A DNA stretch of 64,000 nt from Microcoleus sp. FACHB-672 (GCF_014695725.1 NZ_JACJOU010000022.1:186001-250000); one strand, 5' to 3'. Shown: positions 18,223 through 27,800, counted from the first letter of the stretch. Numbers and translations: made by a program. The notes: a model not told the origin generated them from the sequence alone.

Positions 18223-19026
18223 CTAGGTTTCAGAATTTGCAGAAGACTGTCTTAGCATCGGCGTTAGGTAAGCCACCAAGGCACCCAGAACAAACCCAAT
18301 AATATTGCGGAATAAAGGCAGCCACTCCGAGGTACGGGTGATCACCGGCCCGATCCCAAAAGCGATGAACAAGATGCCCCACAGCGGCGAGAAAATTAAC
18401 GCCCACTGCCATGCAAATACTTTTCCATCACGGGGTTGAGCGGCAAATCCGCAGATAATCCCACCCAGTACGGAAGTAATCAGGGTGAGAATCCATTGCT
18501 CTCTAGGCAATCCCGGCACAACCCGACAGCCACCCTGACGCAAACAAGTTTCTATCGACGCTAAAGATTGAAGGATCGCTTGATCTTCGCCCTCCTCCCT
18601 GACAAAGAACTGATTGCCGAAGCGCGTTTGCAACTCGATCCAGAAAGTGCGCGGCAGCAGGGGGTAAAGTTCATCACCAACGTTAAAATTCAGCAAATTG
18701 CCGCCACGCGGATCGGCAACGAGCAGAACGCTTTTATTATCTAGATTCCAAAACTTTTTCACCGCACGACCCGGTGTCCGGTCATATTGAGTTAAAACTC
18801 TCAGTTTCCAGCCGGTTTCGGCTTCAAATTGCTCTAAGTCTTTGTCTAGTGTTGCTTCCTGATTGTCGGTGAGAGATTTGGCCAAATCAATCACGGCTGT
18901 CTGAGTGTCGGGCAGCAAGTCGGGATTTTCGTAAGCATAAGCAGCCGGTGCAAATGCCCAAACCGATAGAGCCAGGATGAATGCAGTGACAGATATTAAA
19001 AGTCTTTGAGGAAAACGTATTTGCAT
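18223..19026 (-). CDS. TPM-domain membrane/lumen protein (Psb32/TLP18.3-like)
   Basis: A 267-residue protein with a cleavable-looking signal peptide (LLISVTAFILALSVWAFAPA, then AYAYE). A TPM domain (about 35-170) follows: DLAKSLTDNQEATLDKDLEQ, WKLRVLTQYDRTPG, VLLVADPRGGNLLNFNVG. After a Cys pair (TCLRQGGC) come two or three C-terminal membrane helices (190-260). TPM proteins include Psb32 and TLP18.3, linked to photosystem II repair, so a thylakoid or plasma-membrane protein with a luminal or periplasmic domain is likely. The exact role is not provable here. Confidence 0.8.
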   Translation of the reverse strand: MQIRFPQRLLISVTAFILALSVWAFAPAAYAYENPDLLPDTQTAVIDLAKSLTDNQEATLDKDLEQFEAETGWKLRVLTQYDRTPGRAVKKFWNLDNKSVLLVADPRGGNLLNFNVGDELYPLLPRTFWIELQTRFGNQFFVREEGEDQAILQSLASIETCLRQGGCRVVPGLPREQWILTLITSVLGGIICGFAAQPRDGKVFAWQWALIFSPLWGILFIAFGIGPVITRTSEWLPLFRNIIGFVLGALVAYLTPMLRQSSANSET

Positions 19027-19199
19027 GGGAAGTTCTAAAGGAATCTCTAAGGTGGACGCTAATGCTTTGTTTTAAAGGTTAATAGAAAGATAACATTTCT
19101 TTACACTATTTTAATTTAGTCTCAAACACAGAACCCCGGCAAAATGCCGAAGCGCCCTAGATGCGGCAGAATTAAGAGCATTCCCATGCCCCACACCCT

Positions 19200-19637
19200 A
19201 TGTCCGACGCCCAAAGATTTCGCACTTATCGCACCGTGATCCTTATCCTCTCGCTCCTGATGGTTCCTTTGGGATTGGCGACGAAGGTGTATCAAGGGCC
19301 ATTCAGCGGATGGGTCTATGATTATGCCGGCGATGTTGTTTACGAAGCCTTCTGGATCTTGGTGGGAGTTTTCATTTGGCCCAAAGTGCTGCCGATGAAG
19401 GTCGCATCCGCAGTCTTTATCATCACCTCAGGGATCGAGTTCCTCCAGTTGTGGCAGCCGGCCTTTTTGCAAGCCTTTCGCGCAACAACTCTGGGCAAAC
19501 TTCTGCTAGGTACAACCTTTGTTTGGTGGGATTTCCCGCACTACTTTATCGGATGTCTTCTCACCTGGTTGGCCGTGCGATATCTCAAATCGAAGCTTGT
19601 GCCGGTACGGGAAGAAACAACACCCACAAGCCGGTAG
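19200..19637 (+). CDS. DUF2809 family membrane protein
   Basis: A 145-residue protein with four hydrophobic segments (IVLILSLLMVPLGLAT-like start, AFWILVGVFIWPKV, VASAVFIITSGIEFLQLW, FPHYFIGCLLTWLAV). The FLQLWQP and WWDFPHYFIGC signatures match DUF2809, small membrane proteins of unknown function that resemble VanZ-like proteins in topology. The ATG at 19200 lies in CCATGCCCC-type short repeats, which blurs the upstream signals. Confidence 0.72.
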   Translation: MSDAQRFRTYRTVILILSLLMVPLGLATKVYQGPFSGWVYDYAGDVVYEAFWILVGVFIWPKVLPMKVASAVFIITSGIEFLQLWQPAFLQAFRATTLGKLLLGTTFVWWDFPHYFIGCLLTWLAVRYLKSKLVPVREETTPTSR

Positions 19638-19765
19638 AGAAGCTCACTTTTCACAGCATTATTCAGATTGCTGTGGGAAAATGGCAGTTGTCCAGAACCT
19701 TCATGTTATTACTCGAATGTTGGAGCCAATTGTAGAAAATGTATAGGAAACAGGGGACATTGTAC

Positions 19766-20494
19766 ATGGACATAAATTTTGACCAATCAGAGTATGAGCT
19801 TCGTTGCGAGTGGGGTGAGCAAGGCGTTGTTAAGTTAGCTCCAGTTAGTGATGTAGTGGTCATTGTCGATATTTTGTCTTTTTCAACCTGCGTTGACATC
19901 GCAACTAATAATGGAGCCATAATCTTTCCCTACCGATGGAAGGATAAATCAGCCGTCGATTATGCTTTGTCTGTAAATGCAGAACTGGCAAGTTTTAACC
20001 GCAAATTAAAAGAAAGCTACTCGCTTTCACCTGTCTCCCTGATTGATATTCCGGCTGGAACTAAGCTTGTCTTGCCTTCACCCAATGGTGCCACTCTTAC
20101 TTTGAACACAGGATCTACGACGACACTAGCCGGGTGCTTGCGAAACAGCAAAGCGATCGCACAGTTTGCGATGGCTCATGGAACTAGGATTGCTATTGTC
20201 CCAGCTGGTGAGCGGTGGCCTGATGGGAGTTTACGACCTGCTTTGGAAGACCTAATTGGAGCAGGTGCAATTCTCAACTTCTTGGATGGACAATTATCAC
20301 CGGAGGCAGAAGCCGCTGTGGCAGTATTTCGCCGCTGGGAAGATGATCTTCTTACAGCTCTGAGAAGATGTAGTTCGGGTAAAGAGTTAACAGTGCGAGG
20401 ATTTCCACAGGACATCGAGCTTGCTGCTGCGTTTAATGTCAGTAACTCTGTTCCCTTATTCACTCATAACGCTTATGTTAAAAGATTGGCCTAA
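19766..20494 (+). CDS. ComB-like 2-phosphosulfolactate phosphatase family protein
   Basis: The ATG at 19766 follows AGGGGAC (about 19752), so it is preferred over the in-frame start at 19739. The 242-residue protein shows ComB family marks: VVIVDILSFSTCVDIATNNG (metal-binding Asp), LVLPSPNGATLTL, LAGCLRNSKAIAQFA, IAIVPAGERWPDGSLRPALEDLIGAGAI and AAFNVSNSVPLF. ComB hydrolyses phosphosulfolactate in coenzyme M synthesis. Cyanobacteria do not make coenzyme M, so the real substrate here is uncertain. No other sulfolactate gene is nearby. Confidence 0.82.
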   Translation: MDINFDQSEYELRCEWGEQGVVKLAPVSDVVVIVDILSFSTCVDIATNNGAIIFPYRWKDKSAVDYALSVNAELASFNRKLKESYSLSPVSLIDIPAGTKLVLPSPNGATLTLNTGSTTTLAGCLRNSKAIAQFAMAHGTRIAIVPAGERWPDGSLRPALEDLIGAGAILNFLDGQLSPEAEAAVAVFRRWEDDLLTALRRCSSGKELTVRGFPQDIELAAAFNVSNSVPLFTHNAYVKRLA

Positions 20495-20808
20495 AGAGTC
20501 TCAATCAAGAAGGATTCGAGAGAAGTAGTATTATAATTTTGCGCTTTTTGTAAAGTAATTTTACTGAATTGGCGTTCTAGCTGCCGGAGATTTTAACAAA
20601 AAATCTTTAGTTGTTAAGTGTAAAATCAATTAAAAATGTCATTAATATATTATTTTAAATTAAACTAAAATATCCTATCATTTGTCGAGTAAATAACATT
20701 AAAAATTTCTATTTTATTCTATCACCGCAAACGCCCCTTCAAAAAATCAAGCCCCCCTTTTTAAGGGGGGCTGAGGGGATCTTGAAAGGAAGGTTTCGAG
20801 AAAACTTC
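20495..20808. other. AT-rich spacer between comB-like gene and cupA
   Basis: About 310 bases between convergent genes. The region 20600-20720 is very AT-rich. The only clear structure is the palindrome AGCCCCCCTTTTTAAGGGGG (continuing to 20772). No cupS gene is present here. Confidence 0.5.
20750..20772. terminator. Palindromic terminator between convergent comB-like and cupA genes
   Basis: AGCCCCCC and GGGGGGCT form an 8-bp GC-rich stem around a short T/A centre. The sequence is of a dispersed cyanobacterial type. It is placed to end the cupA operon on the minus strand, about 37 bases past its stop. Confidence 0.55.
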
Positions 20809-22107
20809 CTATCGGTAATCTTGCCTTTGAATATCTCGTAAACGAGCTTCAGGACGCTTAAACCGATCCATTTGCGCTTCAAAAAACGCCCGATTTGCCA
20901 GTAGGTGTTCTGGATCTGGATCGTCTAAAGGATGAAGCGTTGCAGTGCGTAATGCTTGAATCACCGCAGAGGTGACGCAATACATGGAACGCTGAAAAGT
21001 GATACCTAATTGGATTAACATATCTTCTTCACCTCGACAGTGCTGGCGATAGTAATCCACAAGGTAAGGGGGGAGGAAATGCAGCATATCCTGCATTAAA
21101 AGTGTGGGTGGGATGCCGGCAGTCCCCACGGGAAACACATCAGCATAAAGAATCCCATAATGGAAATCTTTCTGATCTTCTGGGACTTGGTTAGCTTGAG
21201 CATTGTAAGACTTTGTACCCCGGAAAGGGGCAGTCCGGTAAAACACCGCTTCTACATAAGGTAATGCAGCTTCGTACAGCCAGATAAACCCTTTAGATTT
21301 GGGGATAATTTCGTACATTTCACCGCGAATATAAACGTGGTGATAAATCGGACGACCGGCAACGGCAAAAATTCCATTAACCAGAAAATTCATCGCTTCT
21401 GGAACGCTGGTAATCTTTCCTTCATCATAAAGGTCAGACATTTCAAAAAAAACCGGAGCCATCACTTCCCAGAACAAGCCTAAATTGCTGTAATAAGACA
21501 GTTGCCGCACTTGTTCAATAAACATTTCTGGGAACAGTTTATACAGCCCCAGCATCACCGGATTGCCTTTGAAATAAGCTTTAATTGCCCGATCTGCATT
21601 AGCTTTATATTCATCGGTATCGAGATAAGGATCGAATTTACCGCCCATATCTCTGTGCCAAAACATGGCTCGCATACAAGCTTCGGCAAATTCCATATTC
21701 ACCCGATCATGTAACAGGTGGCGAAATAACCGAGGCATTTTTGTCTTTATTTCCCCTTTTTCCATGAACTCTAAAAGTTCAGGATGAGCGGTGGCTTCTC
21801 CGCGCCAAACTCGCAAATCTGCATCGTCACCGGCATAGTGGTTATGCAGTTCTAAATACTCTTTTGGTAGGAAGTATTTAAAGAAGGGAAATGGGTCTAA
21901 AAATACGCGTTCTGCAATATAAAGTAAGTCGCGCCAGTAGAAATCCATCGGCACTGCATAAGCTTTATAAATGCCGATGATTTGCATGAGGTTTTCTGGG
22001 GTATCTGGTAGCATTGCCCCACCGGCTTCTAGGCGGTGGATGATGTTGGCAAATTCATGCTGGGAGGGCGGCAGTTTGGTAGCTTGTTGGGGAGGAGTTT
22101 GTACCAT
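20809..22107 (-). CDS. cupA: CO2 hydration protein of NDH-1MS (CupA/ChpY)
   Basis: A 432-residue hydrophilic protein of the ChpX/ChpY family. It includes FANIIHRLEAGGAMLPDTPE, YAVPMDFYWRDLLYIAE, MRAMFWHRDMGG and FLVNGIFAVAGRPIYHHVYI. CupA binds the NDH-1MS complex at the thylakoid membrane and hydrates CO2 to bicarbonate using electron-transport energy. Position downstream of ndhF3 and ndhD3 identifies it as the CupA form rather than CupB. The usual next gene, cupS, is absent; convergent genes follow instead. A repeat copy lies in the 125-base gap to the upstream gene. Confidence 0.94.
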   Translation of the reverse strand: MVQTPPQQATKLPPSQHEFANIIHRLEAGGAMLPDTPENLMQIIGIYKAYAVPMDFYWRDLLYIAERVFLDPFPFFKYFLPKEYLELHNHYAGDDADLRVWRGEATAHPELLEFMEKGEIKTKMPRLFRHLLHDRVNMEFAEACMRAMFWHRDMGGKFDPYLDTDEYKANADRAIKAYFKGNPVMLGLYKLFPEMFIEQVRQLSYYSNLGLFWEVMAPVFFEMSDLYDEGKITSVPEAMNFLVNGIFAVAGRPIYHHVYIRGEMYEIIPKSKGFIWLYEAALPYVEAVFYRTAPFRGTKSYNAQANQVPEDQKDFHYGILYADVFPVGTAGIPPTLLMQDMLHFLPPYLVDYYRQHCRGEEDMLIQLGITFQRSMYCVTSAVIQALRTATLHPLDDPDPEHLLANRAFFEAQMDRFKRPEARLRDIQRQDYR

Positions 22108-22137
22108 TGTTCTTTTCTCTTAAGTATAAGTTTCGAT

Positions 22138-22175
22138 TTTTTAACCGCAGATGGACGCAGATTAACGCAGATGAA
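22138..22175 (+). repeat. Dispersed GCAGATAAACGCAGAT-type repeat, copy 3
   Basis: TTTTTAACCGCAGATGGACG is followed by CAGATTAACGCAGATGAA, three GCAGAT words at 10-base steps. It is inserted in the spacer between the CDP-alcohol phosphatidyltransferase gene and cupA. Confidence 0.6.
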
Positions 22176-22232
22176 GATAACGTTTGTGGGTTGAGAGACA
22201 AATTTGATGGTTTTTGGATGGTTGTGAGAGGA

Positions 22233-22829
22233 TTAGCTTTCTGTTGTTGGGGATGGAGAGTTTAGTTCATGGCGTAAGTTAATGGCGTGGTGGATACTTA
22301 GAACGTCATGTTTCCAGATGGGTAAAATTAGGGTCATGGCTATTTCTTCTAAGCTATGGATAATGCCAACAATGATGGCAAGCCAAAGGGTAATTCCTGC
22401 GTAATCAAAGCCGAACCAAGCAATTGTTGCAATGAAAAGAGTGATGCCCCAAATTTTGGCTGAGTAGGTGTGGTAGCTAGCAGGTTTGCCGTATTTGAGA
22501 AAGTTAACGATCCACCACATTAACTGTGCAAAAACTACGCTTAGCAATGGAATGCGGAAGGCTATGACTAAATCTTTGTGTACTAACCATGCGCTACTAA
22601 ATACGCAGGCATAAAGGCAAAGATCGGCCCAACTATCCGCCTGACGTAAGCCGGCTGTGCTGATTTTGAGGCGTCTGGCAATGATGCCATCAAAGATATC
22701 TGATAGAAAGGCTGCCACGAAGCCGGCAATAAACCAAATGCTTGTTTGACCATCAAGTGCATCCCAAAGCAGAAATGGGCCAATTAGAAAGCGGAAAACA
22801 ACCAGTGCGGCAGGAATGGAATTCATCAC
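22233..22829 (-). CDS. CDP-alcohol phosphatidyltransferase family protein
   Basis: A 198-residue membrane enzyme with about six hydrophobic segments. The full CDP-alcohol phosphotransferase motif, D-x2-DG-x2-AR-x8-G-x3-D-x3-D, is present in SDIFDGIIARR continuing to GLRQADSWAD. It should transfer a phosphatidyl (or other phospho) group from a CDP-linked donor to an alcohol; the acceptor cannot be told (phosphatidylglycerophosphate synthase-like enzymes are one option). It lies between ndhD3 and cupA on the same strand, an unexpected lodger in a CO2-uptake operon. Confidence 0.85.
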   Translation of the reverse strand: MMNSIPAALVVFRFLIGPFLLWDALDGQTSIWFIAGFVAAFLSDIFDGIIARRLKISTAGLRQADSWADLCLYACVFSSAWLVHKDLVIAFRIPLLSVVFAQLMWWIVNFLKYGKPASYHTYSAKIWGITLFIATIAWFGFDYAGITLWLAIIVGIIHSLEEIAMTLILPIWKHDVLSIHHAINLRHELNSPSPTTES

Positions 22830-22983
22830 AGAGGTCGGTTTAGTAATGGGTAATAATAATTCTGACTATTACCGATTACTGGGAGGTTTTCCGAGACTGT
22901 AACATTGCTAAAAGTCGGGGGTGCCGGCAGATAGCTTTGTCCGTTGAAAACCCTGTTTTGTGATGACTCTGTTTCTGCAAAAA

Positions 22984-24489
22984 TTACTTTTCTGGGTGAG
23001 CGTTTATGGCGATTTCTTGATGGCTATTATTTGAAATCGCTGCAACCATTGCTGTGGTTGTGGGTTCACTCCAGCGTACTAACCAATTCGGTTGAATTCC
23101 TAGTAAGATAATGGTAACAGCTAACACTAAAGCTGGAATGCGTTCTGGCCATTTAATTTTGGGATAGTAAGCCAAGTTGTTATCCAGTTTCCCAAAGCAA
23201 GTACGGTTCAGCAAAATGACAAAGTAGACGGCGGTTAAACCGGAGGCAATAACGCACAAAAGTGTGGGTACGGGAAAGACGGGGAAACTGCCTTGAAAGA
23301 CGAGAAATTCTGCGATAAACCCGACGAGTCCAGGGATGCCGGCACTCGCCATTCCTCCTAAAATTAACAATCCACTCACTAGCGGTAAACCGCGAATGGG
23401 ATTCATTAAGCCGTTGAGCAAATCTAATTCGCGGGTGCCGACTTTGTCCTCAATAACGCCAACCAAGTAAAAGAGAATTGCCAGAATTAAACCGTGGGCA
23501 ACCATTTGGGAAACACATCCGAGAAGGCTAAGGGGAGTGCCGGCAGCCGCAGCGACTAAAATATAGCCCATGTGGCCGATGGAACTGTAAGCCACCATGC
23601 GTTTGATGTCTTTTTGAGCAATCGCGCTGAGTGCGCCATAAAGAACACTAACGACTCCAATAATTGATAGCCCTGGTGCTACAATTGTCCAAGTTTCAGG
23701 AAACAGTTGCAATCCAAACCGAACTAATCCATAAGCGCCTAACTTGGCGAGAATTCCACCGAGAAGAATTGCTATTGGCGGCGAAGCTTCAACATAAGCA
23801 TCAGGCAACCAGGTATGCAGGGGAACCAGTGGAATTTTGATGCCAAAACCGATTAGCAGAAGGGTCAGCAGGATCAGTTGTGTCCTTAAAGGTAATCCTT
23901 GGGTGAGGATTGCCTCAAAATCAAAACTGGTAGAGTCACTCAGCCAAGTCATCCCCAAAAATGCTGCGAGAATTAAAATTCCCGATACGGCTGTGTAGAT
24001 GAGAAATTTCATGCCGGCATAGCCGCGTTTGGAACCGCCCCAAATCGCAATCAAAAGATATAGGGGAATTAATTCCAACTCGTAAAATAAAACAAACAAC
24101 AACAAATTTTGAGCGGCAAAAGCCCCAGCAATGCTGGCATTGACAAGAAAAATCAAAGAATAGTAAAGCCGGGGACGTTCTATGCCTTCGCCATTACCGT
24201 AAATAGCAACCCAGGTCAGCAGTCCGCTTAAAGCCAGCAACGGAAAAGATAAGCCATCAACCCCTAAGTTGTAGCTCAAACCTAATTGAGGAATCCAGGG
24301 TAAATACTCCTGAAATTGCAGCCCGGAAACGGTTAAACTAAACTGACTTCCCAACCAGAAAGTCCACAATAGGATAGCAGAAGCGATTGCTACTGCGATA
24401 AAACGCACCCGATTTGCATTGAGGTTTCCCGGTAACAATCCGACAATAGCAGCACCCACTACGGGCAGCCAGATCAGCGTGCTAAGCAT
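22984..24489 (-). CDS. ndhD3: NDH-1MS subunit NdhD3
   Basis: A 501-residue proton-pumping membrane subunit. Family marks are FYELELIPLYLLIAIWGG, the Lys-containing [20 protein letters not shown], and KRMVAYSSIGHMGYI. The PDAYVEASPP variant (against [10 protein letters not shown] in the ndhD at 6827-8542), shorter C-terminus and linkage with ndhF3 and cupA support the CO2-uptake paralogue NdhD3. It lacks the Cys-rich loop of the other ndhD here. It sits 102 bases after the carbonic anhydrase gene in a single-strand cluster. Confidence 0.92.
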   Translation of the reverse strand: MLSTLIWLPVVGAAIVGLLPGNLNANRVRFIAVAIASAILLWTFWLGSQFSLTVSGLQFQEYLPWIPQLGLSYNLGVDGLSFPLLALSGLLTWVAIYGNGEGIERPRLYYSLIFLVNASIAGAFAAQNLLLFVLFYELELIPLYLLIAIWGGSKRGYAGMKFLIYTAVSGILILAAFLGMTWLSDSTSFDFEAILTQGLPLRTQLILLTLLLIGFGIKIPLVPLHTWLPDAYVEASPPIAILLGGILAKLGAYGLVRFGLQLFPETWTIVAPGLSIIGVVSVLYGALSAIAQKDIKRMVAYSSIGHMGYILVAAAAGTPLSLLGCVSQMVAHGLILAILFYLVGVIEDKVGTRELDLLNGLMNPIRGLPLVSGLLILGGMASAGIPGLVGFIAEFLVFQGSFPVFPVPTLLCVIASGLTAVYFVILLNRTCFGKLDNNLAYYPKIKWPERIPALVLAVTIILLGIQPNWLVRWSEPTTTAMVAAISNNSHQEIAINAHPEK

Positions 24490-24591
24490 AAAGTATCCTT
24501 TGTTCTTTGTCTGCTTGTCTTTTGTTAATCGTTAATGGCTAATTGTTTATTGAAAATTAATAATTAGCCATTAATTAATGAATCTATGTTT

Positions 24592-25308
24592 CTAACTAAC
24601 TAGACTTACAACCCCCGTATCTAAATCATAATAAGCGCCCACAACTTTCAGTTTGTTTTCTTGAATTAACTGAGAAATAACAGGAGATGATTTCAGTCGC
24701 TCAGCTTGAAGCATCACATTTGCCTTACTGGCATTTTCTAGCCGATCACCAGATTTTCCTTCAGTCTCTTCTACTGCTGGTTTAATTGCATCAAGCAAGC
24801 TAGCTATTTGACCGGGAACTTGAGCGCCTTTGATCGTTGCTTCTACGGCTCCACATCTTTTATGGCCGACTACTACAATCACTTTTGTTCCTAAGACTAA
24901 GCTGCCAAATTCTAGACTGCCAATTTCCTCTGGTGTGGCAACATTACCTGCCACGCGGCAGACAAATAAATCGCCTAATCCTTGGTCAAAAATAATTTCT
25001 GAAGGGAACCGGGAATCCGCACAGCCAAGAATTGCGGCAAACGGCTTTTGACCTTTTGCAACTTCTGCAAGGCGTTCAAAGTCTTGGTTGGGGCTTTGGC
25101 GTTTTTTGTTAACAAAACGTTGGTTTCCTTCCATTAACTTTTCCAGAGACTGATCGGGAGTTAAGTCAGTTTTTTGTGCGACTGCCGGCTCTGGAAAGGT
25201 CAATTTGGAACCCAGTTGAGCAGCTAAGACCCCGGTGCCGACGGCCCCGGCACCTAACTTAATTAAATTTCTTCTTGACAAATTGTTCGTCTTAGCCTTT
25301 CTAGTCAT
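24592..25308 (-). CDS. Tat-exported beta-carbonic anhydrase within the NDH-1MS operon (EcaB-like)
   Basis: A 238-residue beta-class carbonic anhydrase. The N-terminus carries a twin-arginine signal (SRRNLIKLGAGAVG), so the mature enzyme should act in the thylakoid lumen or periplasm. Zinc ligands and the catalytic dyad are present: CADSR (Cys, Asp, Arg) and GHKRCGAVE (His, Cys). It interconverts CO2 and bicarbonate. EcaB of Synechocystis, also a beta-enzyme, has been reported to work with CupA/CupB complexes. The position here between ndhF3 and ndhD3 supports such a partnership. A paralogue lies beside sbtA/sbtB at 58702-59418. Confidence 0.92.
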   Translation of the reverse strand: MTRKAKTNNLSRRNLIKLGAGAVGTGVLAAQLGSKLTFPEPAVAQKTDLTPDQSLEKLMEGNQRFVNKKRQSPNQDFERLAEVAKGQKPFAAILGCADSRFPSEIIFDQGLGDLFVCRVAGNVATPEEIGSLEFGSLVLGTKVIVVVGHKRCGAVEATIKGAQVPGQIASLLDAIKPAVEETEGKSGDRLENASKANVMLQAERLKSSPVISQLIQENKLKVVGAYYDLDTGVVSLVS

Positions 25309-25455
25309 TGTCCTTCTCTTCCTTCGAAATGTTTAAGATTTACCGAGCAAATTTGGGAAAGGTGTTAATAAAAGCATTCCGGTTGGGTGCCGATTGATGA
25401 CTTTTTATAAACACCTTCAAAGACTCACAATTCTCATCCGATGGGCGATTGTTGA

Positions 25456-27327
25456 TCAATCGGCCATCATGAATGAAAAATGAGACAGTAAGAATGGCCA
25501 GCCCATGAGAAGTCCTAAAACAGCGACTCCCACAAGAATTGTTAGGGCGTAAAACTGAGTCTGCCCGGAAACATTGTACTTTAAACCTTGACCGCTGAAA
25601 ACTGTAGCTAAGCCCACCAAATTCACAAAACCATCAACGATATAGCGGTCAATCCAGGAAATAGTCTTGGAGACTAAATCAACCGCAAATACAATAGTCA
25701 GACGATACAGTTTTGCAGTGTAAAGGTCGTAAGCAAAAAAGTCTTGCAGTGCTTTTGAAGGCAATTGTACCGGCTTTTGCCAACTGTTATTCAGATAAAT
25801 GAGTGACCCTGCACCGCAACCGAGTACGGTAGATAAAATTAGCAAACCGGCAGCTAATTGATTGACAATTGCCCAATCTGGTAACAGTGACCAATTCAGT
25901 AGCAACAAGGGAACGTGTAAGGTGAAGCCCGTCAAAATCAGCATCGGCAACATCATTGGCCAGTGAACTTCAGGCGATCGCACCGTCATTTGCTTGGGTT
26001 TGCCGGCAAAAATTAAACCAAACTCGCGGGTGACACTGAAGGCAGTTAAAGCATTAACTGTAAGCAAAACCCCAACTAACCACGGTTCCCTCTCCCACAA
26101 GTGATCAACCATTTGCAGCAGCGACCAGAAACCTCCTAAAGGCGGCATTGCAACCAAACCGGCAGCGCCAACTATATAGCACAATGCAGTAATAGGCCGG
26201 CGCGACCAAAGGCCCCCATATTGTGTGAGATCCTGAGTGATACTGTTCCAAACTATGGTGCCGGTGCTCATCACCAACAAAGCCATCGCTACCGCATAGG
26301 TGAACAGCAATCCCAGCGCGGTTTCGTCTTGCTGAGTTCCCACGGCGATAAACACCAAACCCATGTAGGCGCTAACCGAATAGGAAAGCGACCGCTTAAT
26401 ATCAATCTGGGCGATCGCAATTAAAGAGGCCCCCACCGCAGTCACCGAACCAATGAAGATGATGGCAATGGATGCCACCGGCGATAGCGCTAAAACCGGC
26501 TGCAGTTTAATCAGCACCCAAGCGCCGGTTGATACCACGACAGAATTCCGCAAAATCGTGCTGGGGACTGGCCCTTCCATCGCTTCATCTAGCCACAAAT
26601 GCAACGGAAATTGAGCGCATTTACCTAGAGGGCCGGCAATTAAAGCCAGACTTAATAAGGTGGCAACCGTGGGGTCTAATGTGGCTGTTTTAGCCCATTC
26701 TGCTAATTCGGTATAGTTCCAAGTTCCGGCGATGGGCAACAAAGCCACGACTCCCATCAGCAGAACTAAATCACCCACCCGCTTGGTTAAAAAAGCATCG
26801 CGGGCACCTGTCACTACGAGAGACTGGTTAAACCACAACCCAACGAGTAAATAGGTTCCGAGGGTGAGGACTTCCAAAATTACATAGCTAAAGAATAAAG
26901 AGTTGCACAGGGCTAAACCGCACATCCCGGCTTCAAACAGTCCTAGCAACGCATAGAACCGTGCCCAGCCCCAGTCCATCTCCATGTAACCGACGGCGTA
27001 GATTTGGGCTAATAAATTTAACCCGGTTACCAACGCCATTGCCCCAATACTGACGACTGAGATTTCAAGGTCAATTGAGAGATTTAAACCGGCAGCACTT
27101 AGCCAGCTAAAAGATATCTCTTGTGGCCCATAATTCCAGGCTGCCGGTAGTGCAATTACACTGTGAGCGAATGCTGAGAATGTCATTAAAGCATTGAGAT
27201 AGCCTGCCGGTCGTGGGCCGGTGCGGCGGATAATTCCCGGCGACCAAAGCGCACCGATTACCGCACCTATTAAGGCATAACAAGGGACAAACCAAACGCT
27301 CTGGAGGAGGAAATTACTCATCCACAT
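25456..27327 (-). CDS. ndhF3: NDH-1MS subunit NdhF3
   Basis: A 623-residue proton-pumping subunit 5. It shows FFSYVILEVLTLGTYLLVGLW, the lysine in GKCAQFPLHLWLDEAMEGPVP, and KRSLSYSVSAYMGLVF. The C-terminal helices include the YDLYTAKLYRLTI amphipathic region of NdhF. EGPVPSTILRNS instead of the NDH-1L EGPTPISALIH form fits the NdhF3/F4 CO2-uptake class. It heads the cluster ndhF3 - carbonic anhydrase - ndhD3 - CDP-alcohol transferase - cupA. Starts at 27327 and 27321 are both possible. In model strains this operon is induced at low CO2 by relief of CcmR/NdhR repression; the site is not proven here. Confidence 0.93.
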   Translation of the reverse strand: MWMSNFLLQSVWFVPCYALIGAVIGALWSPGIIRRTGPRPAGYLNALMTFSAFAHSVIALPAAWNYGPQEISFSWLSAAGLNLSIDLEISVVSIGAMALVTGLNLLAQIYAVGYMEMDWGWARFYALLGLFEAGMCGLALCNSLFFSYVILEVLTLGTYLLVGLWFNQSLVVTGARDAFLTKRVGDLVLLMGVVALLPIAGTWNYTELAEWAKTATLDPTVATLLSLALIAGPLGKCAQFPLHLWLDEAMEGPVPSTILRNSVVVSTGAWVLIKLQPVLALSPVASIAIIFIGSVTAVGASLIAIAQIDIKRSLSYSVSAYMGLVFIAVGTQQDETALGLLFTYAVAMALLVMSTGTIVWNSITQDLTQYGGLWSRRPITALCYIVGAAGLVAMPPLGGFWSLLQMVDHLWEREPWLVGVLLTVNALTAFSVTREFGLIFAGKPKQMTVRSPEVHWPMMLPMLILTGFTLHVPLLLLNWSLLPDWAIVNQLAAGLLILSTVLGCGAGSLIYLNNSWQKPVQLPSKALQDFFAYDLYTAKLYRLTIVFAVDLVSKTISWIDRYIVDGFVNLVGLATVFSGQGLKYNVSGQTQFYALTILVGVAVLGLLMGWPFLLSHFSFMMAD

Positions 27328-27800
27328 TGCCTCTCAAATTTAAACAACAATTCTGCCCAAAGCACAGCCGGCCTGAAGTTCCACAGTTAACCCAGACATC
27401 TTGGCGAGTGCAAATTAATGTTTCTTTAATATTTCTATAATAGATTAACTTCAGATCGCTTCACTTGATCTTTTTGATCTCAAGGAATAAGCGATGGTAA
27501 CAGTAATTTTTATTTATGATCGGGAATAAATACTTACGCTGGAGAGAGGCTCAAACGCGCCTGCTCAGCAGATCATTTGCTTGAACAATTGCTGGCATCG
27601 ATTTTTATCTATAGAACCGACACAATTTTATTCAAATCTACTTTACTGCTTAAGCTGGTTGGGAAGTCAATAACTAGATTAAAAAAATTACAATAAATTT
27701 ACATAAAGTGGCAAATAACTAATCTAAAACTTAATTGAACGGCGCAACTGTCACCGGCAGAGGCACGTCAGAGAATAAAGCAGAGTGCCCTCCCTCCATT

